DNA of 64,000 nt from Lucifuga dentata (Eukaryota > Chordata > Actinopteri > Ophidiiformes > Bythitidae). The notes under the pieces are model-generated. The model had not been told where the DNA came from, did not search any database, and was given only the letters and a program-made list of their open reading frames with translations. Position 1 is the first letter of the stretch, and each line of letters begins with the position of its first letter. The stretch covers positions 340,580 through 404,579 of the forward strand of contig VXCM01000476.1 in the NCBI GenBank assembly GCA_014773175.1, in the 5' to 3' direction. Shown one piece after another: positions 1 to 43,889 of the stretch. The position numbers were made by a program, and so were the translations under genes.

Positions 1-402
1 GCAGCGATGGGGAATGATACAGGTGAAGCAAGCATTATGGGAGAAGGAGGGGAGTTCAAGATGATCCTTGTGGTCCGAAATGATCTGAAGATGGGCAAAG
101 GGAAGGTAGCTGCCCAGTGCTCCCATGCTGCTGTATCAGCCTACAAGCAGGTCCAGCGCAGGAACCCTGAGCTTCTCAAACAGTGGGAGTACTGTGGCCA
201 GCCTAAGGTGGTGGTGAAGGCCCCTGATGAAGACACCCTGATAGAGCTTCTGGGACATGCCAAAGAGGTGGGGCTTCCAGTCAGCCTTATCCAGGATGCA
301 GGGAGGACACAAATTGCACCTGGATCACGCACCGTGCTGGGTATCGGTCCAGGCCCAGCTGATCTCGTGGACAGAGTCACTGGAGCTTTGAAGCTGTATT
401 AG
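1..402 (+). CDS. ptrh2: Peptidyl-tRNA hydrolase 2, 3' part of gene
   Basis: Pth2-family peptidyl-tRNA hydrolase (also called Bit1), which cleaves peptidyl-tRNA released from stalled ribosomes. In vertebrates it is anchored in the outer mitochondrial membrane and linked to anoikis. The frame is open from base 1, so the ATG at 7 is probably internal; the N-terminal membrane anchor of the roughly 180-residue vertebrate protein would lie upstream of the window. The catalytic domain is complete from [15 protein letters not shown] (residue 19 counted from that ATG) to the terminal LKLY. It shows the family signatures [38 protein letters not shown] and [11 protein letters not shown]. The stop is TAG at 400-402. 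The gene is convergent with cltc, the arrangement found in human. Identity is near certain; only the 5' end is missing. Confidence 0.96.
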   Translation, partial: AAMGNDTGEASIMGEGGEFKMILVVRNDLKMGKGKVAAQCSHAAVSAYKQVQRRNPELLKQWEYCGQPKVVVKAPDEDTLIELLGHAKEVGLPVSLIQDAGRTQIAPGSRTVLGIGPGPADLVDRVTGALKLY

Positions 403-512
403 ATTCCCAGCTAGCATCTGCAGGACTTGTACACCATTTCTTTGTTCCAACTATCTGTAATTTAAACCAAGTTGAGCTGCATAAGTTTGTATTTTTATAC
501 AAAATCAATTTC

Positions 513-518
513 ATTAAA
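513..518 (+). promoter_or_regulatory. Likely ptrh2 poly(A) signal ATTAAA
   Basis: ATTAAA lies 111 nt after the ptrh2 stop codon, in an AT-rich stretch followed by a T/GT-rich segment. This would give a very short 3' UTR. It is the best upstream candidate, but transcript ends cannot be proved from sequence. Confidence 0.5.
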
Positions 519-1534
519 TGTCCAATAATAATTTTTGTGTTTGTTTTTAATTTAAACATTTCACATTAAGAATGGGCTTACAGTTACTGTGAATTACAGT
601 AAGAATGAATAATAGTTGTGTATTGATCTTGTTTGTGATAGTAGTGGAGTTCTGTAACCTGCATGAACACAACAAACAGAAGCTTTGTCACAAGTCTGTC
701 CAATGTATACAGTAGCCTATATACAAGGTAAATATCTTTATAGGACTGTTTTTGTAGATAGAATATTACAAAATACACTTAATTTCTCACTTTTCCAGCA
801 TATTTTACTACATACTACATACTAATTATTTGGCTAGAATTATCTGAAGACATGATGCTCTGATGAAACAGAAAGACATTAAAAACAGACTATAGCTAAA
901 ATGAGGCAATAATTCAATATTCCTGTTGGGCATACTGAAAGTGCAATGAGACCAGATATTGCATTATGTGACAGGATATTCTGAATTTAAACTGTTGGAA
1001 CTGAGAAATGAAAAACAAGTACACCTACATATTTATCAACCATGTTAACAATAATCATTTCTGAGTGTTTTACTATGTTAGTATCTTCTTAAGGCATCAA
1101 GTCATTAAGATACTACTGCACTGTAAACAATTACTCAAAAAATATTTTCTATTGTCAGTATTACTCTACAGTTGGATAACAAGCGAGATTAAATTAACTG
1201 TGACATTTTGTCCATACTGTCAAGGCCTAACTTTAGCATTTCAAAATAGATTGTACTAACTGGTAATGACTCGGACTAGACTTTGTACCATGATTGTTGC
1301 ACTTCTGGATTTGTGCCATGAGAGGGTGCTATCACATCATCAATGTCTGTTAAGTGAGTCTTATCTATGGTTCTTCAACTGAGCTGAACATGTAGGTAAT
1401 ACAGCAAAGTCATACAGAATATGATTTGTAGCTGCAGGGCTACTGAACTGTATTACATAGTATTATACATTTTCTGCTTTTGTGTCCATCACTGTACATG
1501 TTCTTATATATAAAGACAAGGTCAGACTTCATTT
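519..1534. other. Intergenic DNA between convergent ptrh2 and cltc
   Basis: About 1 kb of AT-rich sequence without a convincing coding region. Short open frames here lack family motifs and splice context. It may hold the ends of both convergent 3' UTRs. Confidence 0.5.
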
Positions 1535-2648
1535 GACAAACAAGAAGCCTTTATTTTTTTAAGTGGAAAACAGAACCGCCGTTTCATTCATTATAATCCT
1601 GATTATGCACAATCAAGTATTTTAAGTGCACAATTCAATCTAAAGTAATTTAGATAAGGTCAAAGGAGTTAATGATTGATTTATTTTATACACGCAAGCC
1701 TTTGATAAAAACCTCAAATTACCACACTCCCCTGGTATTGTTTCTGATTTGGATCAGAGAGGGCCAATGAAAAGGTTCAAGCCATCAGGAGCACTTGGTG
1801 TTAAAATCTCTCCTGTGATCTAAAACTCAAGAATAACCAGCTGAAACCAACCGCAGCTTAAAGGGGGGCGCAGGCCGGGTTAGTCAAATGCAAACAGGTC
1901 TGCAATCCCTCTTCAGTTGGAATGGTCCCACAGAAATGACATCTGAATTCAAATTTGTTTCTATACAGTCTAACAGGAGAATCCTGCATAGGCTTTGCAA
2001 GAAATGCTAAAGCCTGTGAAAATCAAATGTCATGTTAAAATGCTCTCTAGGTTTTTGTTTTTAGGAAACAGCCCTAAAGTTTGTGGGAACATTATCTGTA
2101 TGTTTTTAGTGTTTGTGGATTGTGGACACTGAAGCGGCAGTCTCATGTTCAAATATAGAAGAACATTTTAGCAGTTTTTGTGTCTGAATATACAATAATT
2201 AAATGCATTTTACAATCGGACAGAGGAAAACTGCTCACACACATCAAAAAGAAGATGTTCTACATTAATTTCTTCTCACTACAGAGTGCAAATCAGATGC
2301 TTCACAACAGACCTTTCTTAAACTGAGAAGAGGACTTGCTCTTCCCTCAAACCCCCCCATTGTACATAAACCATTTCCCATTCAAATAAAATAGACAAAA
2401 TTAATCTAGTCAATAAGGAATGTGAGAAAATTAATCTTTGTGATTTTATCTTTTCTCTGACAACAGAAATAAAATGGAGTCCTTCATGACAGTTTAAAAA
2501 GGGGAAAAGAAAGTAGAAAAAAAAATAGAAGCTCGTTGGTATTATCCCCATCTCCCCACAGAGGGCAGACAGAGAATAATGGACTGACGAAAGACCGTGG
2601 GAGATGGATGGATGGTGGTTCCAACATGGAGAGAAGGGGTTGGGGACT
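1535..2648 (-). other. cltc: Probable cltc 3' UTR
   Basis: This stretch follows the cltc stop codon on the minus strand. The first good AATAAA on that strand is at 1550-1555 (TTTATT on the plus strand), giving a 3' UTR of about 1.1 kb. The overlapping minus-strand frames at 2318-2868 are shadows of the last exon and UTR. Confidence 0.5.
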
Positions 2649-34917
<32,269 letters not shown>

Positions 34918-35220
34918 GGCGGTTCCACTCACTCTCCTCTGGTTTCTTGTAACGCTAACAAACTACGCTTTCTTCACTCAGATCCTAGCCGGACAGTCAG
35001 GGAGCGGCTAGTCTAAAGTCCAAATGACCTAAATTTAAGTCTTATATGAAACGTGCTGTCGGTGTGATGGTAATTTTATTAGTCCCTTAACTGTTTACTT
35101 GCGGGCTTCCCCTGGCTAACGACTGACTGCCGCGACACCGACTCCCTGGACCTGCAATGGCGGTGGTAGCTGGTCGGCAGAGAATACATCCCGGAAATGG
35201 AAGTACGCTCAATGGGGCGG
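34918..35220 (-). promoter_or_regulatory. cltc: Probable cltc promoter and 5' UTR
   Basis: The region upstream of the cltc ATG is locally richer in CpG than the surroundings. It contains an ETS-like CCGGAAAT at 35191-35198, two ATGGCGG words (YY1-like; one overlaps the start codon) and a GC box GGGCGG at 35215-35220. There is no obvious TATA box, as expected for a housekeeping gene. A 5' UTR intron cannot be excluded. Confidence 0.55.
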
Positions 35221-35465
35221 ATGAATACATAATCGTAGTTTTTAAAACCTACATCATGTCATGTATAAATTCCACTTAACTTGCATATTTAGAGTTTTTA
35301 ATATTGTCTTTAAAATATAAAACACTGACAATTTACTTCAACACACAAAGATACAATGAAAGGTGTAAAATGGGACTACTTCTTTCTCCTCGCCCTTTGA
35401 TTTTTGCCACATCATTCGTCTTTGTAAATTTACGTCAGTTAACGTATTATACGCTTGCTCTGCTC

Positions 35466-35475
35466 AGCCAATCAG
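35466..35475 (+). promoter_or_regulatory. Consensus CCAAT (NF-Y) box
   Basis: AGCCAATCAG is a textbook NF-Y site. It lies about 550 bp upstream of the cltc ATG and 87 bp before the short plus-strand ORF at 35562, so it could serve cltc or a divergent transcript. Confidence 0.45.
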
Positions 35476-35561
35476 AATAGACTAAGCGCAGATCTGAAAT
35501 TTAACTTCTTCTTGCATCGAAGAAACATCCAGCCAGCAATTTAACATCAGCTGCATTTAAA

Positions 35562-35657
35562 ATGTTTTATATTCTCACAGCGATGGCCGCATTCTCTCTT
35601 GTAATCATTTTGTGTAGGGGAAATGTCGTTTTGCTTGTCTTACGTTATATTTATTAA
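35562..35657 (+). CDS. Unrecognised short ORF, possible transmembrane microprotein
   Basis: A 31-codon frame opening MFYILTAMAAFSLVIILCRG, a hydrophobic start like a signal anchor. It sits downstream of a CCAAT box and upstream of a truncated LINE. I do not recognise it. It could be chance, or a first exon with a donor such as the GTAGGG near 35614. Evidence is only the hydrophobic composition and position. Confidence 0.2.
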   Translation: MFYILTAMAAFSLVIILCRGNVVLLVLRYIY

Positions 35658-35754
35658 TGGTAATACCCTATATTGTTTATTCAGAGTGAACCTTCAGGTT
35701 ACTGATTTAAAGGGTACAACAGCGTTTTTACTTTTTGAGGAGAATGAATTCCTT

Positions 35755-36284
35755 TAGAGTTTGCAGTACTATGTTGTCTTTGTTTTATCGAAGTTTTATT
35801 GAATCTATGTTATAATTTTGTATTGTGGTATGGTTTGGTAACCTCAAACTGAGAATTAAAAATAAGCTCAATAGTCTTGTCAAAGTAGCAAGCAAAATTA
35901 CTGGAGTCAATCAAATCCAACTTCACAACATGTACAATAAGAAGCTTCTTATGAAGGCTCAGGCCATCATGAATTGTCCAGATCATCTATTGTTTAAGGA
36001 GTTTGAGTTGCTCCCATCTGGCTGTCATTTCAGGGTCCCAGTGGGAAGGACTAGGATATCGTCATTTGTTCCTCAAGCAATAGGATTGATGAACTCGCTT
36101 TACATTGTTCCTAGGCCATAAATTGAGTGGAGTATACACTGGAGTATAGTGAATATAGTGCAGTGTTTTTGTGTTATATTGCAGGTGATGTTCTTAACTT
36201 GTGTATGCATGTATGAACTGAATGTCTCTGTTGTTGTGGTTGTTTTTTACCTGGCTGCAAATCAAATTTCCCTTTGGGAATAAA

Positions 36285-36335
<51 letters not shown>
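35755..36335 (+). mobile_element. 5'-truncated LINE 3' end with (TTGA)n tail
   Basis: A plus-strand frame carries the C-terminal part of a LINE ORF2: LFYRSFIESML, a stop, then VVWFGNLKLRIKNKLN, KVASKITGV and FELLPSGCHFRVP, stopping at 36119-36121. A 3' UTR follows, ending with GGGAATAAAG and a (TTGA)n tail at about 36286-36335. This is the same region of the protein as the copy at 26385-27415, but from a clearly different family with a different tail repeat. Confidence 0.85.
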
Positions 36336-38505
36336 AAACTGGGTGTATGTTGTGATCAAAATGTCAATGTCATACTTTTTGAATGTTCGCAAATGTGCCT
36401 GTCTGTGCATAGTCTTTGTCTTGATTCTCCTCTCTTTGATTTTTCTCTTCACAATATGACACTTGTACTTTTTGAGAAGTGAATCATCCCCTTTACATAA
36501 GTGCTGCAGCTTTTCCACTGACAACAGTTTTTAAACATTAATAATGATATAAAGCTTTTTTTCCCCAAAAGGAAGAAGTTCAGATGACAATACTAAGTAC
36601 CTACGCACAAATAGAATTTCTTAAGGACAATCTAATTAAGATACAAAATAATGACTTCTTCATAAAATTATATCAATAGAATTTGTCTGTTATGGGGTGG
36701 AGTATCTACTCAAGTAACCATTTCCCCTTTTTTATCCACAATATCTGCTTGCACAGGATGTACCTTATTGCTCAATCAAAATCTGCGTGTTTGGAAAGCT
36801 GTCCTCAAACTTTAGAGTGAGGCTGACCTCTTGCCAAAGATGCTACATCTGCTGAGCCAGCAATTATTTGTGGCTTCTGAGGAATAGTGATTAAAGGCAA
36901 AAAAAAAAAAAAAAANAAAAAAAAAAAAAAAAGACAACTTGGGAATAGTGTAAGCTCCCCAACATTCTTCTGTGATAGCATCCCAAATCAGAGACAATTT
37001 AGACACTGACTGCTTTACTGGGTATATGAAAGAATTATTGGACATTTGAACAAGCTGCTTTTCTAAAAGAAGACTGCATAAGCATCCAGACAAAGACAGA
37101 TGAGTAGACCTTTCTCACAGCTACTTTGTCTTATCATAGCAGGAAAAGCACAGATGTAATTAATAACATTAATAATGGCTCCATTACATTTCAGTGTGTC
37201 AGGGAGCCAATACCAGAGTTGAAATACCACAGTCCTGATACTGGCAGTGTATCGTCCCAACAGTGTCTACTTGAAACATCTTTCCTGGACATACAGTATA
37301 TGGATCCATCTAAAAGGATCATCTTCCCAACCTACTCCAGCCAATATATTGAAACATTTCATAGTCAAATGGTGAGGGGACATAATGAGTTTAAAGTAAA
37401 ACTTCATTTATAAAAATGGTTGAGGCAGAGTTTATGCATATTTTACATAAACTGAAAAAGTCAAATACAGCACATACTGTCAATGACACCTACCTTAATT
37501 CTAGAAAAAAAAATTAGGTTATTAATTCACAAATGACATTTAACACCCTTACTTTAGCTGTTACATTTTATCACGATATACCAAATGTTAGGGTGGTACA
37601 CAAAAAATTTATCTTTATAAATTAGATATCTGCTTGTAACAGACTATTAAAATGCTATTTTTACTTACAATGGTTGCCACATAATTTTAGAATAATCAAC
37701 CTGAACCAATGAGTGAATGACTGGTTTTGCATTCTATGCCATTCATGAAAGAGTTTCAGAACAGACCAGTCACTGCTGAAGTTAGCAGTGAGGATGAACA
37801 AGTCTTTCTCCACAAAAATGAAAAGATCTATTTTTCCACCTGAGACCACGTCAATAAAATAACATCACGTGGGTAAACTACAAACAGCTACATATTTTGT
37901 GTGCTGACCTATAGTTTCAAAGGCAAAGTGTGTAGTGGAGACCTGAATAGACCATTCACGCTGCCGTTGCCATGGTTTCAGAGACCGTGAAACACAAGAC
38001 ACAGCTACTCACAGAGAAGCCATGTGTGTCAACATAAAAGGGTGGCCTTCGGACTCTGCGAGGATGTCACACAGGCCCACTGAGACTGAGATTAGCCTCA
38101 AGCTTTGTAGAAATGAAAGGCAACACTGGTAGGAACCCTTGCCCTTGTCATTCCTTATAGCTTCTATAAAAAGATGTTCCTGTCCCCTCTCTATTTATTG
38201 TAGTTCATACACTTGGCACAGGGCTGAGTCAGGTGAGGGCCACAGATCAGTAGAAGACTGCAGCCATGCCTGGTATGGGATATGTGTTGGAAATGAGACA
38301 AGGTTTACAAAAAGATAACTGTGTCCTTAACAGATTTGTGACCGTTAGTGCACTCCAGCACTTTGGCAAGGATTTAGGCACAGATGGTAGCTCTGTGTCT
38401 TCCTGTGGCTGGGAGGATCCCATCAGGGATGAGTGAGACAAGCTGACTCTGGGATCCAGAACCAGGATTAAAAAGTCCCATAGAAGCCCTATTGGCTCTT
38501 TGCCT

Positions 38506-38507
<2 letters not shown>

Positions 38508-38544
<37 letters not shown>
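38508..38544. repeat. (CT)n microsatellite
   Basis: A pure CT run of about 36 bp; the encoded (ER)n on the minus strand is a composition artefact. Confidence 0.95.
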
Positions 38545-38547
<3 letters not shown>

Positions 38548-38728
38548 TGTCCTCTATTTCTGCACCATTTCTTATAGGGAAATGTTACACACACAACCCA
38601 CACATACACTCTTTCTCAAATTTCTTAGTCACTCATTTTATCTGTTTCTTTATTTTTTGATTAATGAATAAATCATGTGTTACAGTAGTTATTAATCATA
38701 GCAACTGCTCTGTTCCTTTGTTTTTTTA

Positions 38729-38800
38729 TTCCATCCATCCATCCATCCATTTTCTAAACCTGTTTGTCCTGTTGAGGGTCACAGGGGGGCTGGAACCTAT
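38729..38800 (-). mobile_element. (GGAT)n-tailed retroposon, 3' end
   Basis: The reverse complement ends AAAATGGATGGATGGATGG and is preceded by GGTTCCAGCCCCCCTGTGAC and CAACAGGAC. This is the same 3' end as the insertion at 57989-58183. Only about 70 bp are recognisable. Confidence 0.7.
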
Positions 38801-39777
38801 CATAAAATAATAATGAAAATGATCATATATATGTTTTGTTTTGTCATGCCACAAAGTAGCCCACCACAAAGTAGAAGACAGCCTCCTGCAAAACAAAAAG
38901 ATTTGGGGCCCCATATATCTGCAACTATGAGGAACTTGTTGCACAGGGCCCTCAGCCACAAATATAAAAATGCTTAGCTGTGTTAAGATGACGGTAAGAC
39001 ACTTTGACTCTTTTTTCATTTTGCATTGTTTGAAATTATTGTAAAAGTAGTAAACATAAATTATTAATAACAAAAATGAATAAAAGTCAAAACTATAAAG
39101 TAAGTGCAGCTGAAATATATGGTTCTCTAGTTCTAGTTTCAATGAAAGAATTCATTGAAGCAGCATAATGCTTGGACAAACCACCATGAATCACCGTAGT
39201 TTCATTTCCTCCTCATACATCAAGTGGTATATTGTAGCCTAACCTTTGAACAACAGCTGAGGTGCAGTTACTAATTGACTGTGGTTGGATGTGTTAATGA
39301 AACTGGCAGCCTACTCCTCCTTCATTGTTGGCAAGAGGAAAACTTCTTACGCATATCATTCTAATAAATGGCCAGTAAAGTCAAACCATTTTGGTTTACA
39401 GTGGTAAACACTTACCTACTCTGTCCAAGTTGGGGCCTCATTATCCTGTGTCAAAGGTTAAATGTGTACATGTAAATGTATAAACTACCTGCCCTCACCA
39501 TATTGCATTGTAATTTTAGGGTAATTTTTATATGGATTTAATTTTGTATACTTAGAAATTCACATTTTTTACTTGTTTACCTTACCTACTTTGGAAAATA
39601 ACCCAACCTTTTTTCCTACATGAATTATTCTATCTGAACAGTAGGAAAATCCTAATTAGTAACAAGTGACACCTGAGAGTAAAGGAACAGCCAAACAAGA
39701 GCATTTAAGTCTTATCAGCAAATGTTGGAGGTGCTGATGATAGGAAATTGTGGCAGATAAATTAGAAACGTTACCAG

Positions 39778-39778
<1 letters not shown>

Positions 39779-39835
<57 letters not shown>
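39779..39835. repeat. (CA)n microsatellite
   Basis: A pure CA tract of 57 bp about 600 bp upstream of the spata22 start codon. Confidence 0.97.
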
Positions 39836-39838
<3 letters not shown>

Positions 39839-40435
39839 AAAAATAATTTGGTAGTATTTTCCAGCAATAGCATTTGCTCTCTGAATCGTTTGAAAGACTT
39901 GCGAATTTAGAAAAAACTGAGATAACCTGAACGCAGCACTAATTACGCTCGTGAGTTTTGGCGCGTGTAACTTTCAAAGATGCTGTAAAATACACTTGGC
40001 GAAAAGTTTCAACATTAATTAGCTACCCCAGTCAAATGTAATATTGTTGTATGTTACGTTATGCGTTATCCAAAATGCTATTGTAACTTATACCGTAAAA
40101 CTATTTGATTCAGTGCAACTCCTCAAGGTAAAAACTGTTTCAATTTGGATGTTACAGCTATAAAATTAGGTTATCCTTAGGCACATAGCTAAATAACACT
40201 AGCATACCTAGCTAACTAAGAACGTTTGTTAAGCTTTCAAGCAACTAGTTAAACCACAAGTTACCATAACCACTTAAACTGGTTAACTGGTTTAAGGAGA
40301 TGGGTTTTTTTTAGCACTTTCAACAGAGCTAATCACATAAAATGTAAATTCACCTGTCTTTGTTTGCTGCTTTAAAGTAATTTAGCTAACTGTCAACTGT
40401 TAATGAGAGCAAACAGCTTTTTCTGAGGACCCAAA

Positions 40436-40484
40436 ATGAGAAGGCATGAAAACCAGCCACCAAAAACTACAGCAGGTTTGTAAA

Positions 40485-40518
<34 letters not shown>

Positions 40519-43385
40519 TATATTTTGCATTTTTGCAATCTGTACTCTTTTTGTCTCATTTGGATGTGAAAATGGAATACTGTTCACTGTGTTGTATCTT
40601 GTGGTAATTATTTCAGGCTCTTGAGTAGTATTTTTCGCTATGTAATTGTCTGTGTAATTAAAGTAGCTCATTATTGGGTGTATGCTATATAGTTCTGGAG
40701 TGTAATTATACATGTATGCACCAGACTGAAAGAGTGACATTGGTGTTAAATATGTCATATTTTACATAATGAAAATCTGCTTGTGATGATAATCTGTAAA
40801 ACTGGAAACACTGTATTATTTAAAGTATGTAGGTGACTTTGCGGACCTACCTGTCCTGGTCTGCTTCAGCTTCAGAAACCTACAGGTGTTGATGAAACTT
40901 ATGCACTGTTTTTTCTCTATCAGGCACCCACTCTGTGCCACTATTTAACCAGAAGAAAAGAAACAGAATTCCTCTGACATCTGCTCCTTCAGAGAATGAA
41001 TTTTTTTCCCACACAGAATATATGTCAAACACCAGCTCAGCTTCATTTAACAACACATCAGGTGAAGTCTAGTAAGATTCATTTTGGTTCACTCGATGGC
41101 ATGTGACATTTTTAAGTCACTAGGTGGCAGTGCACACAAAAGCAAAAATGAATGCAACTAAAGTAATTGTTCAAGCATTGTTTGAGATCGCTTTTTCTTT
41201 TTTTGTAAAATTTTTCAGATCACTTCCTTTTGAATGTGTTTTAATATTCTGCTGAAATTCTTAATTTTTGAAGCAACAAACAGTTTGAGGATGTTGGCAA
41301 TATTACTTGATAACTGCTCTCTTACATTTTAAGTCACCTAAGATTTGTTGGAGCCCTGATACCACATTTTTCAAGCTGTTTCCAATCAACAGAACAATAA
41401 TATCAAACACTAACATTACTGTTACACACAAATAGTGTTAGATGTTCTTTGTTTTGTTTTGTTTTTATTTGCCTGCATCCATTTGTTGAGATATGCTTTC
41501 TGTCAAATGAAAGCACAGTCACAGGAAAATTAATACAAATTTGGACATGGATATCTATGGACCAATAAGAAGGTGCTATGCATTGTTATATGTTATATAT
41601 TAGAAAATTGCATCTTGATAAGCTTTATTTTGTAGCAAGAGCTGTTTCACTGTCATGACAGACCAAAGAGGATATTATCCTTATTTCTTATTTTCCTCTG
41701 AACCTGTACCATTCCTCAGGTACCTATGGCTGTCACTCGACCTCTGGTCCCTCTGTCAGCCCTCCTCAGAGACTCCACTGGAACAGACAGAGTAGCATAC
41801 CGTCCAATCAGCCCCAGAAGTACGGAAGTCAAAGCCCTGCCCCTGGACCTGCCCCTACAATGAGAGCATATGCACCCATACCACATCCATACAAAGCTGG
41901 AAGCACAAGGCATGTTTCAGCTGACCATTAGTATGGTAGTCACACGTTTTTCAGACTTTTCAAAGTTTTGGCTCATCAGACGACTGGTAGAAAGATATCT
42001 GCCAAGATTCATGCAAATGGGTAACGTATTATCCAGACAGCTGAGGAACAAAGAAAAGTTTACAGAAACATAGACACCACTACAAGTCATGCAAGTCAAC
42101 CTAAATGCAGCCATTCAGGAGCTTGTTTGAGCCGTAATTTTAGTTTGATTTGATTTGCTTATGACCAGAGACCTGAGCAGCTCTGACAAAGTTTAAGAAC
42201 CAGTGAAAACTAAAGGTCATGAAATTCATTGTGTGAAAACTGGTTTGTTTTTTTTTATTTTTCAGCTCTCAGGTGGGACAGCCAGTGAGAAAACAGGAGT
42301 CCAACTCCAACGTTAACTCCGGACAGAACAAATACCAAGCTCTCCTCGGCAATGGGAATACTGAAAGAAAGCAACCACCCCATATTGTGTTCTCTCAGAT
42401 GAGTCAGCTGTCAACTTACAGACAGGCCAATCTCCATTCACACCAGTATTCCCAGCAGTCCAGGCCTCTTATGCCTCCTTCTCTCCCACCACCCAGCAGA
42501 CCTGCTCTCCCTCCATTGCAGCCACAAAACTCCTGGAAATTTACTAACAATTTTGGGCCACAAAAATCTCCTGCTGAGAAAAATAGGAGCACAAATCCAA
42601 CTCAGACTGTGCATCAAACTCAGGCCAGGGTAAGAAAATATCCAAAATCAATAAAACTTTCCAAATTTGATATTTGTGTTATATGATAGTGTTAGTTATC
42701 AGTCCAGCATTTGCAGTGTTTTGTTTCTGTCTTCAGCAGACACAGTCGAGCATGAAGCCAGGCATTGAGAACTCACTGAGGATCCTGACTGCAGTTATTG
42801 ACGGCATGAGACACTGGAGCCAGTTTAAAGATAGAGTGCCATACTTGTTTGAGATATTTGGTCAGTTTTTTTTTTTTTTTTTTTTNTTTTTTTTTTTTTT
42901 TTTTAATTTTATTTTACAAGTTGTTGTTATGCACTATTTGCATGTTTAAACAGAGTTAATCTGACAGGATGGACTCTACCCCTCAGCTACTTTAGACTCT
43001 GCGGTCACAGTGGGTCCCCACGGAGCCAAGAACTTCCTCGTGAGAGACAGGAAGGAGGTCATGCAGTGCGTCTTCTACGAAAATGTGAGCTGGCAAAAAC
43101 ACTTCTTCAGAAGAAGCAGCGAATATGTATGTACAAATTACTGAACCGTCCACATAAGTCGAATCCCATTCTCCATGTCTCCTTATCCAACAGGAGCAGG
43201 AACTGCCCCGTCTGATCCGTGGGCAGGTTCACAGATGTGTGGGAAACTATGACCGTAGCAGAGAAGTCCTGACGTGTGTGTCCGTCAGGCCTGGACTGCC
43301 CTCAGAGCTGAGGAATGCTCAGGAGGCTGTCAAAGCGTGTGATGCGGAGATGAGGTCTCTGGTCAAATCTCTCAGCGAAGTCTGA
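40436..43385 (+). CDS. spata22: Spermatogenesis-associated protein 22, complete, 7 exons
   Basis: SPATA22 is a meiosis-specific partner of MEIOB. With RPA it coats single-stranded DNA at recombination intermediates, and it is needed for double-strand-break repair and fertility. Exons: 40436-40475, 40924-41061, 41720-41909, 42266-42629, 42737-42860, 42987-43084, 43194-43385. They total 1,146 nt, 381 residues (human 363). The first exon encodes only MRRHENQPPKTTA, like the short human start. Exon 2 has the conserved VPLFNQKKRNR motif. The middle (exons 3-4) is low-complexity, rich in P, Q, S and N. Exons 5-7 carry the RPA-like C-terminal domain: SLRILTAVIDGMRHW, LDSAVTVGPHGAKNF, ELPRLIRGQVHRCVGNYD and CVSVRPG. 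Intron 3 uses a GC donor (41910-41911), the only choice that keeps frame. Exon 6 starts at the second of two nearby acceptors (42987), giving EIFATLDSAV, which aligns with human. Poly(T) with N at 42886 lies in intron 5. Confidence 0.94.
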
Positions 43386-43699
43386 GCATCAAAGGTTCTT
43401 CAGCAGTACAAAGATACATACAAGGAATATGTCCCAATATGCATTAATACGAGGGTACAATGCAGCCATGTTTATTGGTATGGAGTAATTGATGATTCTT
43501 GTTATGAGTACAAATTGCTTTAAAAGCATGTTCAAGTTATTTCTACGTTTTGTTTTGTTTTTTTTCATCTGTAAGGAGCGCCATTGTCTGAAGTTTGTTG
43601 TATGCAATCAAACTACACTTAGCCTTTATCAGATAAATTTACTTGCGGGTTGTCTAAGATTTTTTTTTTTTTTTTTTTTTTTNGGGGGGGGGGGTTCTT

Positions 43700-43705
43700 A
43701 ATAAA
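43700..43705 (+). promoter_or_regulatory. Candidate spata22 poly(A) signal AATAAA
   Basis: The first canonical AATAAA noticed after the spata22 stop codon, about 315 nt downstream. It follows a T-run/N/G-run (43659-43694) where the assembly is uncertain. Confidence 0.5.
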
Positions 43706-43889
43706 TCAACAAAGAGTTGTTGAATTTACTCAACTGAAAGTAAAGCTTCTCTTGTGTATTCTGAAATATTTTATTACAAAGAAAATTCACAGAACAGCTA
43801 ACACTGTTAAAAGGATAATTCAGGTAAAGCAAACACGATGAGGCAACATTTGAAAAATCTGTTTGAAAAAACGGGGCAGTTTCGGATAG

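Larger units (their letters stand above)
36336..40435. other. Intergenic DNA between cltc and spata22
   Basis: About 4 kb without a supported gene. It contains poly(A) with N at 36916, a moderately open 95-codon plus frame at 37126-37410 with no family I know, a (CT)n tract, a reverse copy of the (GGAT)n-tailed retroposon and a (CA)n tract. The final few hundred bases should include the spata22 promoter; I see no decisive core element. Confidence 0.5.

Noticed and set aside
36286..36335. CRISPR-like regular repeat
   Set aside because: It is a four-base (TTGA)n tail of a LINE in a vertebrate genome, without spacers.
38247..38609. 120-codon ORF with (ER)n
   Set aside because: Translation of a (CT)n microsatellite; no domain or splice context.
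39900..40758. Minus-strand ORF 40393-40758 as a gene
   Set aside because: It overlaps spata22 exon 1 on the opposite strand and includes a poly(A) tract; no family resemblance.
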